DNA of 64,000 nucleotides from contig CAWKGC010000028.1 in NCBI GenBank assembly GCA_963849005.1, positions 1 through 64,000 on the forward strand, read 5' to 3'. Positions 16,879 through 28,008 of the stretch are shown here, piece after piece. The position numbers and the translations under genes are program-made. Each line of letters opens with the position of its first letter. The first letter of the stretch is position 1. The notes beneath the pieces were generated by a model that saw only the letters and a list, made by a program, of their open reading frames with translations, was not told the DNA's origin and did not search any database. The DNA comes from CAWKGC01 sp963849005 (GTDB lineage: Bacteria; Pseudomonadota; Gammaproteobacteria; Burkholderiales; Usitatibacteraceae).

Positions 16879-17642
16879 TCACTGCTGTTGCTGCTGCTCC
16901 TGCTCCTTGCGGTATTCCTCGAGGAGCCCTGCATCTTCTTTCGTGAGCGCCCGGCCTTCCAGCAAATCCGGCCGCCGCGCCATCGTCCTGCCCAGGGCCT
17001 GCTTCCTTCGCCACTTCGCGATTGCCGCATGGTTGCCCGACACCAGCACCTCCGGCACGCGCTCGCCCTGCCACTCTTCCGGCCGCGTGTAGTGCGGCCA
17101 GTCCAGCAATCCTTCGGAGAACGAGTCCTGCTTCTCGCTCTCCGCGTCGTTCAGCACGCCCGGCAGCAAGCGCACGATCGCGTCGATCACCACCATCGCC
17201 GGCAATTCGCCGCCCGAGGTGACGTAGTCGCCGATCGAGATTTCCCGGTCGACCTTCGCGCGCACCAGCCTTTCGTCCACGCCTTCGTAACGCCCCCGAC
17301 CAGCACCAGCCCCGGCTCCGCTGCCAATTCCCTCACCATCGCATCGGTGAGCGTTTCGCCCTGCGGTGACAGGTAGATCACTTTCGTCGCCGCGATCCCC
17401 GCTTCTTTCTGCCGGGAGCGCGCCGCCTCGATCGCTGCATCCAGCGGCTCGGCCATCATCACCATGCCGGGGCCGCCGCCGTACGGACGATCATCGATCG
17501 TCTTGTAGTTGTCGGTCGTGAAATCCCGCGGATTCCACGCCTGCAGATTGAAGCGCCCTTCTTCCAGCGCGCGCCGCGTGATGCCGCAACGCGAGACCGC
17601 TTCGAACATTTCCGGGAAGAGCGTGATCACATCCAACTGCAT
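16879..17642 (-). CDS. trmD: tRNA (guanine37-N1)-methyltransferase, one frameshift
   Basis: The N-terminal half has MQLDVITLFPEMFEAVSRCG, DRPYGGGPGMVMMAEPL (SAM-knot residues) and LVLVGG. The C-terminal half continues with VDERLVRAKVDREISIGDYV, SGGELPAM and LVSGNHAAIAKWRRKQAL. The frame shifts near 17285, inside the conserved GRYEGVDER. With it repaired the protein is about 254 residues and normal. TrmD makes m1G37 in tRNAs and prevents frameshifting by the ribosome. It ends in a poly-Gln tail (EQEQQQQQ). Confidence 0.93.
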
Positions 17643-17658
17643 GCGCCCCCCGGAAACC

Positions 17659-18212
17659 TCAGTAATCCCTGCCCCAGTCCACCGTGATCCTGCGGGAGGC
17701 GGGGCTCACCTCCTTCACGTACGCATCGACAAAGGGGATCAGGTATTCCCTTCCCCCTTCACCATGATCACGTCGCTGCCGACCGTATCGAGCCGTCCGG
17801 CCATCTCGCCCAGCACTTCGCCGGCAAGGTTCACCACCGCGAAGCCGGCGAGGTCCACCCAGTAGATCTCGCCCTTGCCGGCCTCGCCGAGCGCTTCGCG
17901 CGGCACGCCGACGTCCCGGCCCTTCAGTTTCTCCGCCGCGGTGCGGTCGTCGACGCCCTTCAGCTTCGCGACCACGCCCTTGGCGTGCACTTCGTACTCT
18001 TCCAGCTCCACCGGCGCCCAGCGGCCGCCATTCTCCAGCCACCAGGTGGGATATCCGGCGAGGCCTTCCTCGGTTTCCGTCCAGGTGCGCAACCGCACCC
18101 AGCCCTTGATCCCGAAGGGCGCGATCACGCGCCCCATCGCCACCATGTTTTCCGGTTGCCCCGGGGCTGCCGGGGCAGCGGGACTACTTGGCGACGACTT
18201 GGGTCTTGCCAA
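17659..18212 (-). CDS. rimM: Ribosome maturation factor RimM, one frameshift
   Basis: The N-terminal domain is intact: MVAMGRVIAPFGIKGWVRLRT, then TWWLENGGRWAPVELEEYEVH and the PRC-barrel segment GEIYWVDLAGFAVVN. A frame change near 17750 leads to REYLIPFVDAYVKEVSPASRR and ITVDWGRDY, the normal RimM end. RimM helps 30S maturation with S19. The start at 18212 lies inside rpsP by 29 bases. That start gives a long Ala/Pro-rich N-terminus, so a downstream start near MVAMGRV is also possible. Confidence 0.92.
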
Positions 18213-18441
18213 GCTTGACGAGCTTTCTCACGGCATCCGACGGCTGCGCGCCCACCGACACCCAGTGCGCGACGCGGTCGAGCGCGATGCGGAAGCGTTG
18301 CTCGGATTCGGCGGCCTTCGGGTTGTAGAACCCGATGCGCTCGATGAAGCGGCCGTCGCGCGGCATGCGCTGGTCGGCGACCACGATGTTGTAGAAGGGA
18401 CGATTCTTCGCGCCACCGCGCGCCAATCTGATGACAACCAT
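18184..18441 (-). CDS. rpsP: 30S ribosomal protein S16
   Basis: 85 residues, intact: MVVIRLARGGAKNRPFYNIV, DGRFIERIGFYNP and DRVAHWVSVGAQPSDAVRKL are standard. It is the first gene of the operon; the promoter should lie in 18442-18550. Confidence 0.97.
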   Translation of the reverse strand: MVVIRLARGGAKNRPFYNIVVADQRMPRDGRFIERIGFYNPKAAESEQRFRIALDRVAHWVSVGAQPSDAVRKLVKLGKTQVVAK

Positions 18442-18550
18442 TCTTGGCTCCTTCCCGTTGCGAACGGGTAACGCCGTCGGCCACCATGGCCGCGGAAAAG
18501 CCTTGCATTATAAGGGCTTGGGGCTTTTCGCGCAAGCTGCGCGGAATCCC

Positions 18551-19657
18551 CTAGAAGCGGAACACCCCGCCCTTGCCGATCACCGCGAGGTCCACATAGG
18601 TGCTGCCGTGGCGCTCGGTGTCGGAATACCTGACGACGTAGCCGCCGGCATCGTAGGTCCCCAGGGCCTGCAGCCCCTTGTAGATCGACTCGCGGGTCAC
18701 GTCCTTGCCGCCGCGCCGGATGCCTTCGACGAGGATCTTCGCCGCTATGCAGGCCTCGATGTTGGTGTAGTTCACCTCCGCCACGCCGGCTGCCTTGATC
18801 GCTTCGCTGCACTCACGCACTGCCGCAACGCTGCTCCTGGAAGGCGCCGGCACGACGCCGGCGATCGAGATCCCTTCCACGTCCTTTCCCCCGGCCTTGG
18901 CAAGCTGGCTGGGCCCGGTGAAGGAAAGCGTGGTCATCGAGTACATCCTGTTGGCGGCACGCAGGCCCTTGGCCAGCTGCGCCGTGGGCCCGTAGAGTGT
19001 GGTCACCACCACCACCTGCGGGTCGCTCTTGATGATCGCCTCCACCGTTTCCTTGCCGATGTCGACGTTGCGCTTGATCTTGACGCTCATCGCCTGCTTG
19101 CCTGCGGCCTTCATGTAGCGCTCGACCGTGGCGAAGTTCTGGTTGCCGATCTCGTCGTCGTAGTGCAGCACGGTGACCCGGTTGATGCCCAGGTTGGACC
19201 AGTGGTCGAGGATCCGCTCCAGCTCGTCGGCGTACGAGGCGCGGATGGTGAAGACGTAGGGCCCCATCTTCTTGATCGCGTCCGCCCCGGTGAAGGGCGC
19301 GAAGAACGGCACCTTCTTTTCGTTCACTACCGGCATCGCGTCGAGCGAGAGGGTGGCCGAGGCGAAGCCGAACAGCGCCGCGGCGCCGCTCTCGTTCACC
19401 AGCTTCACCGCATTGGCGCCGGCGGTCTTGCGGTCGTTCTTGTCGTCGCGCGTGATGAACTCGATCGTCTTGCCGTGCACGCCGCCCGTCCTGTTGACCT
19501 TCTTGAACCAGGCGAGCGCGCCATCGCGGATGTCCGTGCCGATTTCGGCATTGGCGCCGCTGAGGGGGGCGGATTGGCCGATGACGATCTTGCCGTCGGC
19601 AAGCGAAAGGCAGGGCAACGCCGCGAACAGGGCTGCCGCAAGGATGCGTGTCTTCAT
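18551..19657 (-). CDS. ABC transporter substrate-binding protein, branched-chain amino acid type
   Basis: 368 residues. A signal peptide (MKTRILAAALFAALPCLSLA) is followed by GKIVIGQSAPLSGANAEIG, the usual start of LivJ/periplasmic-binding type 6 proteins. Later VHGKTIEFITRDDKND and YMKAAGKQ also fit. The ATG is at 19657. No Liv permease or ATPase genes lie next to it, so it is an orphan binding protein or its partners are elsewhere. In this subfamily ligands range from amino acids to aromatic acids. Confidence 0.88.
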   Translation of the reverse strand: MKTRILAAALFAALPCLSLADGKIVIGQSAPLSGANAEIGTDIRDGALAWFKKVNRTGGVHGKTIEFITRDDKNDRKTAGANAVKLVNESGAAALFGFASATLSLDAMPVVNEKKVPFFAPFTGADAIKKMGPYVFTIRASYADELERILDHWSNLGINRVTVLHYDDEIGNQNFATVERYMKAAGKQAMSVKIKRNVDIGKETVEAIIKSDPQVVVVTTLYGPTAQLAKGLRAANRMYSMTTLSFTGPSQLAKAGGKDVEGISIAGVVPAPSRSSVAAVRECSEAIKAAGVAEVNYTNIEACIAAKILVEGIRRGGKDVTRESIYKGLQALGTYDAGGYVVRYSDTERHGSTYVDLAVIGKGGVFRF

Positions 19658-19800
19658 GTCGACTCCAGAAGGCATGGGCGCCGGGCATGCATGCCGCACA
19701 TTTTCCATGGCGGTCCAGTCCGGAACCGACACCTTATACGCCTCCGGAAGTGTAGTCTTCAAGCGACGCGGGGAATCGACAGCCGCGCCGACGAACGGCA

Positions 19801-21163
19801 TCACGGGCCGGATGAAAGGTCGCGCACCAGCAGGTAGAGGAAGCGGTTGGCGTCGAAGAATGCCTTGATGCCGATGCGCTCGTCCCGGCCGTGGATCCGG
19901 ACCTCGCCGTACTCCACGAACAGGCCGGAAACGCCGTAGGTGGGGATGTCGGCATTCCTGAGCCGCGACCCATCCGTGGCGCCGGCGCTCATCGTGGGGA
20001 CCACCGGGACGCCCGGCCACATCGACTCCGAGACGCGCTGGATCGTGCGCATCGCCGGGGGCCTGCGGGTCGGAGGCCTCGCTCAGGCGGGGCTGGCCCC
20101 GCGCCTTGACCGACACCCGGTCCCCGGCCACGCGCTTCAGTTCCTGCAAGGACGAACGCGGGATCCTCGCCCGGAAACAGCCGGCAGTTGACGATGGCCT
20201 GTGCGCGTTGCGGCAACGCGTTGTCGGCGTGGCCGGCCTCGAGGCGGGTGGCGACGCAGGTGGTGCGAGCTGGGCGTTGTGGGGCCGGCGCACGCGCGCC
20301 AGCGCGGCGGCTCGTACGGCCGGCCGGCAGCGAGGCCTCAGGTCCTCGGCCAGCCGGCCGTCCTCGGTGCGGCGAGCCGCTCGAAAAATGCGCGCGTCAC
20401 GTGCGAAGCGCGGCGGAAACTCGAACGTGCCAGGCGCGCCAGGCGGCCGCAAGTCGTAGATCGCGTTGTCGCGCCCGGGACCGAGCTGTGCCCGCCGGGG
20501 TTGGTCGCCTCAGGTGGAAGGATGAGGTACACCTTCTCGCCGATCTGCACGCCTGCTCGAAGGCCCTGCCGTTGCGCGACTGGCCGCCGCCGCCCTCGTT
20601 GAGCGCGAACTCGGCGTCGATCAGCTCGCGGTGGTTCGCAGCAGCCATGCGACGCCGTTGTGCGGCCCGCCTCTCCTCGTCGGCGGTGAGCGCGAGCATG
20701 ATGTCGCGCTTCGGGCCTGTAGCCCGCTGTCGGTAGCGGATCAGGTTCGCGACGAAGTCGCGGCCATCGCCTTGTCGTCGAGGGCCCCGCCCGTAGAAAT
20801 AGCCGTCGCCCTCGGTCAGCCGGAAGGGATCGAGCCGTCACCAGTCCTCCCGCTTAGCCTCCACCACGTCGAGATGGGCGAGCAGGAGGATCGGCCTCGC
20901 CCGCCGGTGCCGCGCAGTCGCACGACGAGGTTGCCCTTTCTCGGCGCGGGCTCGATCACCTGCACGTCGGCCGCGTCGAATCCCGCATCGAGCAGGCGCT
21001 TCGCCATCGCCCTGGCCGCGGCGGTGTTGTCGCCGCTCGGGTGGACCGTGTTGGTCTCCACCAGCTCGCGATAGATCTCTTGCGCCAGCTCCTCGTGCGG
21101 CGCCAGCGCCTGCGCCGGCAGGGCGAGCAGGAACAGGACCGGGGCGAGGGAGGCGATGCTCAC
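19801..21163 (-). CDS. M20-family metallopeptidase, exported, many frameshifts
   Basis: Pieces in three frames together make an M20/M25 peptidase of about 455 residues. There is a signal peptide (MSIASLAPVLFLLALPAQALA), then PHEELAQEIYRELVETNT, the metal ligand segment LLLAHLDVVEA (about 20865-20895), LDDK (about 20780), and a catalytic Glu region FALNEGGGG (about 20600). The C-terminus reads GATDGSRLRNADIPTYGVSGL and VRDLSSGP. At least five indels are needed between 20050 and 20950. The GTG start at 21163 overlaps the ffh stop, so it is coupled to ffh. Confidence 0.78.
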
Positions 21164-22508
21164 CGCTTCCCCGGGAGCATGCCCTTCATGTTGCGCAGCA
21201 TCTTGCCCATGCCGCCGGAGCGCATCATCTTCATCATTTTCTGCATCTGCTTGTGCTGCTTCAGCAGGCGGTTCAGGTCCTGGATCTGGGTGCCCGAGCC
21301 CTCGGTGATGCGCCGCTTGCGCGAGCCTTCAGCATGTCCGGGTCGCGCCGCTCCCGCGGCGTCATCGAGTTGATGATCGCCTCCATGCGCGCGAACATTT
21401 CGCTATCGACCTTCTGCTGCGCCATCTGCGCCAGCCCGCCCATGCCAGGAGCTTGTCGAGCATGCGCTGATGCCGCCCATGTCGCGCATCTGCTGCAGCT
21501 GCGCGGAAGTCCTCGAGATCGAAGCCCTTGCCCTTCTTGATCTTCTTCGCCAGCTTCTCGGCCTTGTCGCGGTCGAGCTTGCGCTCGGCCTCCTCGATCA
21601 GCGACAGGATGTCGCCCATGCCGAGGATGCGCGAGGCGATCCGGTCCGGGTAGAACGGCTCCAGGCATCGGTCTTCTCGCCGACGCCGAGGAACTTGATC
21701 GGCTTGCCGGTGACCCGCGCACCGACAGCGCCGCCCCGCCGCGCGAATCCGCGTCGGCCTTGGACAGGATCACGCCGGTCAGCGGCAGCGCCTCGTTGAA
21801 GGCACGCGCGGTCTGTGCCGCGTCCTGGCCGGTCATCGCGTCGACCACGAACAGCGTCTCGATCGGCTTGACGGCGGCGTGCAGGTCGCGGATCTCCTGC
21901 ATCATCTCCGCATCGATCGCGAGCCGCCCCGCGGTGTCGACGATCAGCACGTCGGGGAAAACTGGATGCGCGCCGTCTGCAGCGCGGCGCGCGCGATGTC
22001 CAGCGGGCGCTGTCCCTCGTGGCTCGGCACGGGAAAAGCCCACGCCGACGCTCTCGGCCAGCGTCTCGAGCTGGCGGATCGCCGCCGGCCGGTAGACGTC
22101 GGCGCTGACCATCAGCACCTTCTTGCCCTTCTGTCCTTCAGACCAGCGCGCGAGCTTCGCCGCGCTGGTGGTCTTGCCGCTACCCTGCAGGCCGGCCATC
22201 AGGATCACCGCCGGCGGCGTGGTGGCGAGGTCGAGCGTCTCGTTGGCGGTGCCCATCGCGCGCTCGAGCTCGAGCTGCACGATGCGCAGGAAGGCCTGGC
22301 CCGGGCTCAGGCTCTTCATCACCTCCTGCCCGACCGCGCGCTCGCGCACCTGGTCGATGAAATCCTTGACCACCGGCAGCGCGACGTCCGCCTCGAGCAG
22401 CGCCTGGCGCACTTCGCGCAGCGTGTCCTTGATGTTGTCCTCGCTCAGGGTCGCCTTGCCGGCAACGCCAGGAGCTCTGAAAGGGCGTTCACTCAGGGTG
22501 TCGAACAT
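21160..22508 (-). CDS. ffh: Signal recognition particle GTPase Ffh, several frameshifts
   Basis: MFDTLSER at 22508 opens the N domain. The G domain shows the P-loop LQGSGKTTSAAKLA, VLMVSADVYRPAAI, LIVDTAGRLAIDAEMM and the GxxLSK-type VILSKADADSRGG. The methionine-rich M domain ends KMLRNMKGMLPGKR. Frame changes are needed near 22470, 21990-22060, 21690-21730, 21450-21500 and 21310. Ffh binds 4.5S RNA and signal sequences, so it is essential and the indels are very unlikely to be biological. Confidence 0.9.
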
Positions 22509-22634
22509 GCTGCAGTCCGGGCCGCCGGCGGCGCTGAAAGGAGGAAATAGCGGCGACGGTATAGATTGCCGGGAGCGACACTGCCGCCCGCGCCTGTCCG
22601 GCCCACCACTGGATGCCGACGCCGCGTGCTTTCG

Positions 22635-23456
22635 ATGACTACGGGTTCTGTCCGGACTCGCCGCCTGCCTCTTCTACCTGGCCAGCCTCGCGTCGCACCT
22701 GTTCGCCCTGCACGAGGGTCGCCGCAGCAGCGCTCGCTGCGCCTGCGATGCTGCTGGCGCTCCCGCACTGCTGCTGCACCTGCTGAGCTGGCTCGCCGAG
22801 GCAGGGTCACCGCGCAGGGTCTCCGACTTCGGGCTGGTTCAATGCCGCCTCGCTGTTCTTCTGGGTGGTCGCGGGCCCTGGCCTGGGGCGCCAGCTGGCG
22901 CCTGCCGGCTGTCCAACCTGCTGCTGGTCGTCCGCTCACGGTGGTCGCGGTGCTGTGCGCGCTGTTCCTGCACTCGCCTTACAGCGCCGCGGCAGGATCT
23001 GGGCTGGGTCGCATGGGGCGCTGCACATCCTGCTCTCGGTGCTCGCCTACAGCATCCTCGGCATCGCCGCGGTGCAGGCAGTGGCGCTTGTGGGCCTGCT
23101 GATCAACCGCCTCAAGCACCGCCGGCTGCACGGCGTCGTCGACGTGATGCCGCCGCTGCAGGACCATGGAATACCTGCTGTTCCGGCTGATCTGGACCGG
23201 CGAAGTGCTGCTCGCGCTGGCGATACTCACCGGCGCGCTGTTCCTCGAGAACATGTTCGCGCAGCACCTGGCGCACAAGACCGTGCTGTCCATCGTCGCC
23301 TGGCTGGTGTTCGCGGTGCTGCTGTGGGGCAAGCACCGCCTCGGCTGGCGCGGCCCCACGGCGGTCAAGTGGACGCTGACCGGCTTCGGCCTGCTGATCC
23401 TCGCCTATTTCGGCAGCAAGTTCGTGCTCGAACTGCTGCTGCAGCGCCCGGGCTGA
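22635..23456 (+). CDS. Inner-membrane cytochrome c assembly-like protein (CcsA/YpjD type), frameshifts
   Basis: Hydrophobic protein of about 273 residues. Readable parts include VLSGLAACLFYLASLASHLF (after one indel at about 22650), LHILLSVLAYSILGIAAVQ, with the haem-handling His/Ser region of the CcsA/HemX family, LINRLKHRRLHGVVDVMPPL, and an intact C-terminus MEYLLFRLIWTGEVLLALAI ... FVLELLLQRPG. It is divergent from ffh and upstream of a CNNM/CorC gene. That ffh-ypjD-yfjD arrangement is common in beta- and gammaproteobacteria. Exact role of YpjD proteins is not settled. Confidence 0.82.
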
Positions 23457-23531
23457 GGGGAGCGCCGGACGGCCGGGTTGCCATGCTCCCGGTTTTCTTC
23501 ACCATACGCATCCCGTCTAGCACCCCTGCGC

Positions 23532-24796
23532 TTGAACGATTCCTCGCTGGAATTGCTGCTCGGCATCCTGCCTGCTGATGTCGGCTTTCTTCTCCGCGTC
23601 CGAAACCGGGATGATGTCGCTCAACCGCTACCGGTTGAAGCACCTGCGCAAGAACCATCGCGGCGCCCGCCTTGCCACACGGCTGCTCGACACGCCCCGA
23701 CCGCCTGATCGGGCTGATCCTGATCGGCAACAACCTGGTCAACATCCTCGCCCGCGATCGGCCACCGTGATCGCGCTGCGGCTGTTGGGCGACGCGAACG
23801 GGTCGCGATCGCGACCGGTGCGCTGCATGGTGCTCATCCTCGTCTTGCGAAGTGACGCCGAAGACGCTGGCCGCGCTGCACCCCGAGCGCATCGCCTTCC
23901 CCGCCGCCTACGTGCTGAACGCGCTGATGTACGTGCTGTACCCCCTGGTGTGGTGCATCAACCAGGTCACCAACGGCCTGCTCAAGGTGCTGGGAGTCAA
24001 CCCCGACAAGAGGCCCGAGGAAGCGCTCAGCTCCGAGGAGTTGCGCACCATCGTCGGCGAGTCCGGTCCGATGATCCCGCCGCGCCACAAGCGCATGCTG
24101 CTGAACATCCTCGACCTGAGGAAGTGACGGTCGACGACATCATGACCCGCGCGACGAGATCCGCGGCATCGACGTCGAGGAGGACGACGCGCAGACATCG
24201 AGGCATTGCGCGCGAGCGAGCACACACGCCTGATCCTCTACCGCGAGGACAATCGGCAACATCCTCGGCATACTGCACCTGCGCACGGTCAGCCTGTTCC
24301 TGAACGGCGACCCCTGGACCGCGAGGCGATGCAGCGCACGGCCGCGGACCCCTATTTCGTGCCGGAAGGCACGCCGCTGAAACGCAGTTGCTGAACTTCC
24401 AGAAGCTGAAGCGGCGCATGGGCATCGTGGTGGACGAGTACGGCTCGGTGCGCGGGCTGGTCACGCTCGAGGACATCCTCGCGGAGATCGTCGGCGAGTT
24501 CACCTCGCATCAGCGACCAGTCGCCGGAGATCGTGCCGCAGCCCGACGGCAGCTTCGTGATCGACGGCGCCACCGCGATCCGCGACATCAACCGCGCGCT
24601 GCACTGGGAACTGCCGATCGACGGCCCGAAGACGCTGAACGGCCTGATCCTCGAGAAGCTCGAGGACATTCCCGAGCCCGGCGTCACGGTCGTCATCACG
24701 GGACACGCGATCGAGATCATGCAGACGCAGAACCGAATGGTGAAAGTCGTCCGCATCCGCACCGGCGCCGAGGCTCCGGAAGCAGCGGCCGCCTAG
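23532..24796 (+). CDS. CNNM/CorC-family membrane protein (YfjD type), frameshifts
   Basis: About 420 residues. The TTG at 23532 gives LNDSSLELLLGIL, then the DUF21 membrane domain (MSAFFSASETGMMSLNRYRL, LILIGNNLVNILA, FPAAYVLNALMYVLYPLVW). CBS domains follow (EVTVDDIMT, MGIVVDEYGSVRGLVTLEDI), then a CorC/HlyC C-terminal domain (DGSFVIDGATAIRDINRAL). Indels occur near 23570, 23695, 23755, 23800-23860, 24120, 24260 and 24520. The family is linked to Mg/Co handling. The stop overlaps the end of the convergent flavoprotein gene. Confidence 0.87.
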
Positions 24797-25930
24797 CGCA
24801 ACGGCGGGAACGCCTCTCCGGTCGCGTACTTCGCGACGAAGCGCCGGTCGATCCGGTCCTTCCACCGCCATACCCAGCCGCCCTCGAACGACAACGGCCC
24901 CCAGGCGCCGATCGCACGACGCCCGCCGGTGGCGAGCAGCGCCAGGAATCTCGGCGAAGTGACGTTCGCCTCGAGCGTGCCGCCACCGAGCGCGGCGCGC
25001 AGGTTCTTCGCCAGCACCGGCCCCGCGCGCACCGCGAACACTCCCGCCTTGGCGCGCGGGTTCGCGACCGACGTCGCGCAGTCGCCCGCGCCGAACACCT
25101 CGGGGTGCGAAATGGATTGCATGAAGTCGTTCACCGCGAGGAAGCCACGTGCATCGGCCTGCAGTCCCGAGGCCGCGATCCAGGCGTGCGACCCGGCCCC
25201 GGCGGACCAGAACGTGGCATCGGAGGCGAAGGAATTGCCACCGGCCAGCCGCACGAAATCGGCGCCGACCTCGGCCACCGGGCTCTTCACGTGCAATCCG
25301 ACGTCGCCCTTCCTGAGGACGCGGCGCAGGCGCGCGCGCACCGCGTCGCTGTATTCGGGAAGAGGCGCCTGCGTATCGGTGATGATGCGCACGTGAGGCG
25401 CGGCCGCGCCCATCGCCAGCTGCAACCGGTACTGCATCGCGAGCGCGAGTTCCACGCCGGCGGCACCCCCTCCCACCATCGAAACGGCGCGCACCCGCCC
25501 AGCCAGCGCGCCCTGGTGCACGCGCTCCCACCCTGCCAGCAGGTTCTCGAGCGGCCGCACGACGATCGCGTGTTCGGCCACGCCCGTCGCCTTGGCGAAA
25601 AAGGGTTGCGGCCCGACGTCGATGGACAGGACGTCGTAGGGCACCACCGTGCCGTTGGCGCAGATGACCTCCTTCATGCCGGTGTTCACGAGGACACCGG
25701 AGGTCTGCAGGAAAGAGGCATGGGCGCGCGACGCAAGGTTGATGGAGGTCGATCGTGCAGTCCTCGATCCGGTAATGGCCGGCGATGACGCCCGGCACCA
25801 TGCCGGAATACACCAGCGCCGGGCGCGGGTTGATGAGCGTCACGCTGCCCGCCTCACCGGCCGGCTCGCCGAGAAGCCGCAGCACCTCGACGTGGGCGTG
25901 GCCGCCGCCCAGCAGGACCAGCCGCTTCAA
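24793..25930 (-). CDS. FAD/NAD(P)-binding oxidoreductase, SelD-N-terminus-like (TIGR03169 type)
   Basis: About 378 residues, NDH-2-like. The TTG at 25930 overlaps the DUF3047 stop (TTGA) and gives LKRLVLLGGGHAHVEVLRLL, the FAD-binding opening shared with proteins fused to SelD in some bacteria. ALVYSGMVPGVIAGHY and the second nucleotide site VSMVGGGAAGVELALAMQYR follow, then VFGAGDCATS and KAGVFAVRAGPVLAKNL. One frame change lies near 25720. The last gene of the ArsS/selenodomain-type cluster. No selD is seen here. Electron donor or acceptor in this pathway is unknown. Confidence 0.82.
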
Positions 25931-26661
25931 GGCCGCGCCTTCCACGTGAAGTCGCCGAACCATGCGGTGGCGGTCTCGTTCGTCTGGTCGGTGTCATTGC
26001 CGGCCGCGATCCCGGTCACCGCCGGCGTCGGGCCCGGATGCCCGGCGCCGAACGCGGCCTGGAAATCGGCATCGAGGTCGCGCGACTCCGTCACCCATTT
26101 GCCGGCCTCGCCGTTGCCGCTGCGCAGGACGATGGTGCGCACGCGGTCGCTGTAAGGGCTCCAGCGGCTGGTGCCCACCGGCAGGCGGTTGTCCCAGACA
26201 TAGCATAGCGACGCGGCCGGCATGTCCACGCCGTAGATCGCCTTGCCGAGCTTCATCTTCGCGCGATCGACGAAGGAGAGCTGGTCCGCGGGCACGTCGA
26301 ACATCACATAGACGCGCGCAGCGTAATCGTCGCCCGGCTTGGTATTCGTGTCGGCTCCCGCGATCACGCGGTCGATCTTCCAGCGCCAGGTGAGCATCGG
26401 GCGCGTGCCCATGCCGGCGTGCATCGCGAACCCGGCGGTGCCGACTGCCGACTCGGCATGCGCGCGCAACACCACCCGCCCCTCGTCCTCCACCAGCGTG
26501 AGTTCGGTCTGCCTGCGATCGGGCAGCATCAGCGGCTTCCAGCCCGCCGGCAGTTGCGTGCCGGGTGCTGCAACCGAGAACGGCGCAATCGGCGGTTCTG
26601 CGCGCGTCGCCGCGGCGAGGGCGCCCAGCAGTGCCGCGCAAAGCGCCATGCGCCTCAACAT
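25927..26661 (-). CDS. Exported DUF3047 protein
   Basis: 244 residues, intact. A signal peptide (MLRRMALCAALLGALAAATR) precedes the DUF3047 domain: WKPLMLPDRRQTELTLVED, LTWRWKIDRVIAGADTNTKP, GDDYAARVYVMFD, CYVWDNRLPVGTSRWSPYSD and ATAWFGDFTWKA. DUF3047 proteins recur in the ArsS/selenodomain gene set, but their function is unknown; the fold looks like a periplasmic beta-sandwich. The ATG at 26661 overlaps the end of the TIGR04282 gene, and the stop overlaps the flavoprotein start. Confidence 0.87.
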   Translation of the reverse strand: MLRRMALCAALLGALAAATRAEPPIAPFSVAAPGTQLPAGWKPLMLPDRRQTELTLVEDEGRVVLRAHAESAVGTAGFAMHAGMGTRPMLTWRWKIDRVIAGADTNTKPGDDYAARVYVMFDVPADQLSFVDRAKMKLGKAIYGVDMPAASLCYVWDNRLPVGTSRWSPYSDRVRTIVLRSGNGEAGKWVTESRDLDADFQAAFGAGHPGPTPAVTGIAAGNDTDQTNETATAWFGDFTWKARP

Positions 26662-27285
26662 GCGAGCGCTGCCGGCAAGTGGGCGAGGTCCTCGGGACGG
26701 TCGAGGTCCCAGAGCGGCGGCAGCTCGCGCCATGAGAGGCCGGCGGCGCGCAGGCGTTCGCGCGTCTGCTGCCCATCAGTGAGCTCACTGCCCCATTCGA
26801 TGTCCCGTGAACACCGCTTCGCGCGCCGCGTCCAGCCCGGCGCGCAGGCCGACCAGCACATAGCCGCCGTCCTCGGCCGGCACGAACACCGCATCGGAGG
26901 CTTGAGCCAGCCACGCAGACGCGTGCGCAGGTCGCGCGAAGGCGGGGCATCCAAGCAGAGGATGCGCCGAGCCGCAGGAGCGTGCCCCGAACGAGTGCGC
27001 GCCATGCGCTCGCCCAGGTCGCCGCCGCGCGCTCGTGCAGCGAGACGCCGTCGCCTCGGCGCACGACTCGCCGAAGGAAGAGCCCGCACCGGCGCGCACC
27101 AGAGGTCCACGGGCCCCAGCGCGCCGCCGCCGCGACCCGAAAGGGCGACGCACGAGCGTGGCGTGCAACTCCGCCGCATCCTCCGCGCCCAGCAGGGGAA
27201 TCAGGCGCGTCTTGACCTCGCCCGGCACCGGCGCCTTGGCGAACACGGCGACCGCGCCCGCTATGCGCCGCCGCAGCCGTGCCAT
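26655..27285 (-). CDS. TIGR04282-type glycosyltransferase-like protein (DUF2064), frameshifts
   Basis: The N-terminus AVAVFAKAPVPGEVKTRLIP is the signature of the TIGR04282/DUF2064 family, named for its association with the radical SAM/selenodomain set. The C-terminus has RERLRAAGLSWRELPPLWDL and DRPEDLAHLPAA, also typical. The middle (about 26780-27170) needs three or more indels; pieces like DAVFVPAEDGGYVLVGLRAG show the nucleotide-sugar-transferase-like DGG motif. About 210 residues when repaired. It lies between TIGR04283 and DUF3047 genes. Confidence 0.82.
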
Positions 27286-27951
27286 AGTAGGCGGCGAGGC
27301 GCGCCGGATCGGCGCCGAAAAAGTAGGCCAGGCGCAGCCGCCACATCAGCAGGACGGTGCGCAGCGGGCCGTGGCTCTCCCAGCGGCGCGGCCGGACGTG
27401 GCGACCTTCGCGCAGGCACAGCGGCGGGCCGAGATACGCTTCAGGCGCGGAGAAGGCGATGTCCTCCATCAGCGCGATTCCGGGAAGCCTCCCGCGGCAT
27501 CGAAGGCCGCGCGCGTCACGAACATCGCCTGGTCGCCGGTGGCGATGCCGGTGAGGCGCGAGCGCGAGTTCATCATCGCGGCACGAGCGCAAGCAGCGGC
27601 GAGCGGCCGTCGATCGCGCACGTCGAAGCGTCCCCAGGCGCGCGGCTCGCTCGAGGCCTCGCGCATCAGCGCCGTCGGCGCCTTCGGGCAGGCGCGTAGT
27701 CGGCGTGCAGGAACAGAGCGTTTCGCCGTGGCCGCGCGCGCCGGCGTTCATCTGCCGCGCGCGGCCGCGCGGCGCGGCAATGACCCGGTCGGCAAGCGGT
27801 GCGGCGAGCGCTGCCCGTGTCGTCGCTGCTGCCGCCATCGACGACGATGATTTCCGCGCCGCGCTGGCGCAGGGGCGGCAGCGCGGGCGAGCGAACGCGG
27901 CGATGCCCGCCGCCTCGTCGAGCACGGGGATGATGATGGACAGGCGCCCAC
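27270..27951 (-). CDS. TIGR04283-type family 2 glycosyltransferase, frameshifts
   Basis: GT2-like protein of about 225 residues. The start around 27951 reads SIIIPVLDEAAGIAAFARAL after one indel, followed by an EIIVVDGGSSDDT-like segment, then RARQMNAGA and a LFLHADT-like piece. The C-terminus is LRTVLLMWRLRLAYFFGADP. Indels are frequent, so both ends are approximate. In this gene set TIGR04283 and TIGR04282 sit side by side, as here. They probably glycosylate the small-molecule product of the pathway or a lipid carrier; unproven. Confidence 0.75.
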
Positions 27952-28008
27952 GCCTCGATTATCCCGTGAGGAGTCCGGGCGGAGTCGGCAGGGGAGTGTA
28001 CCCTTATG

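Noticed and set aside
19684..19695. Perfect palindrome GGCATGCATGCC upstream of the Leu-type binding protein
   Set aside because: It could be an operator, but 12-base palindromes occur by chance and no regulator is adjacent.
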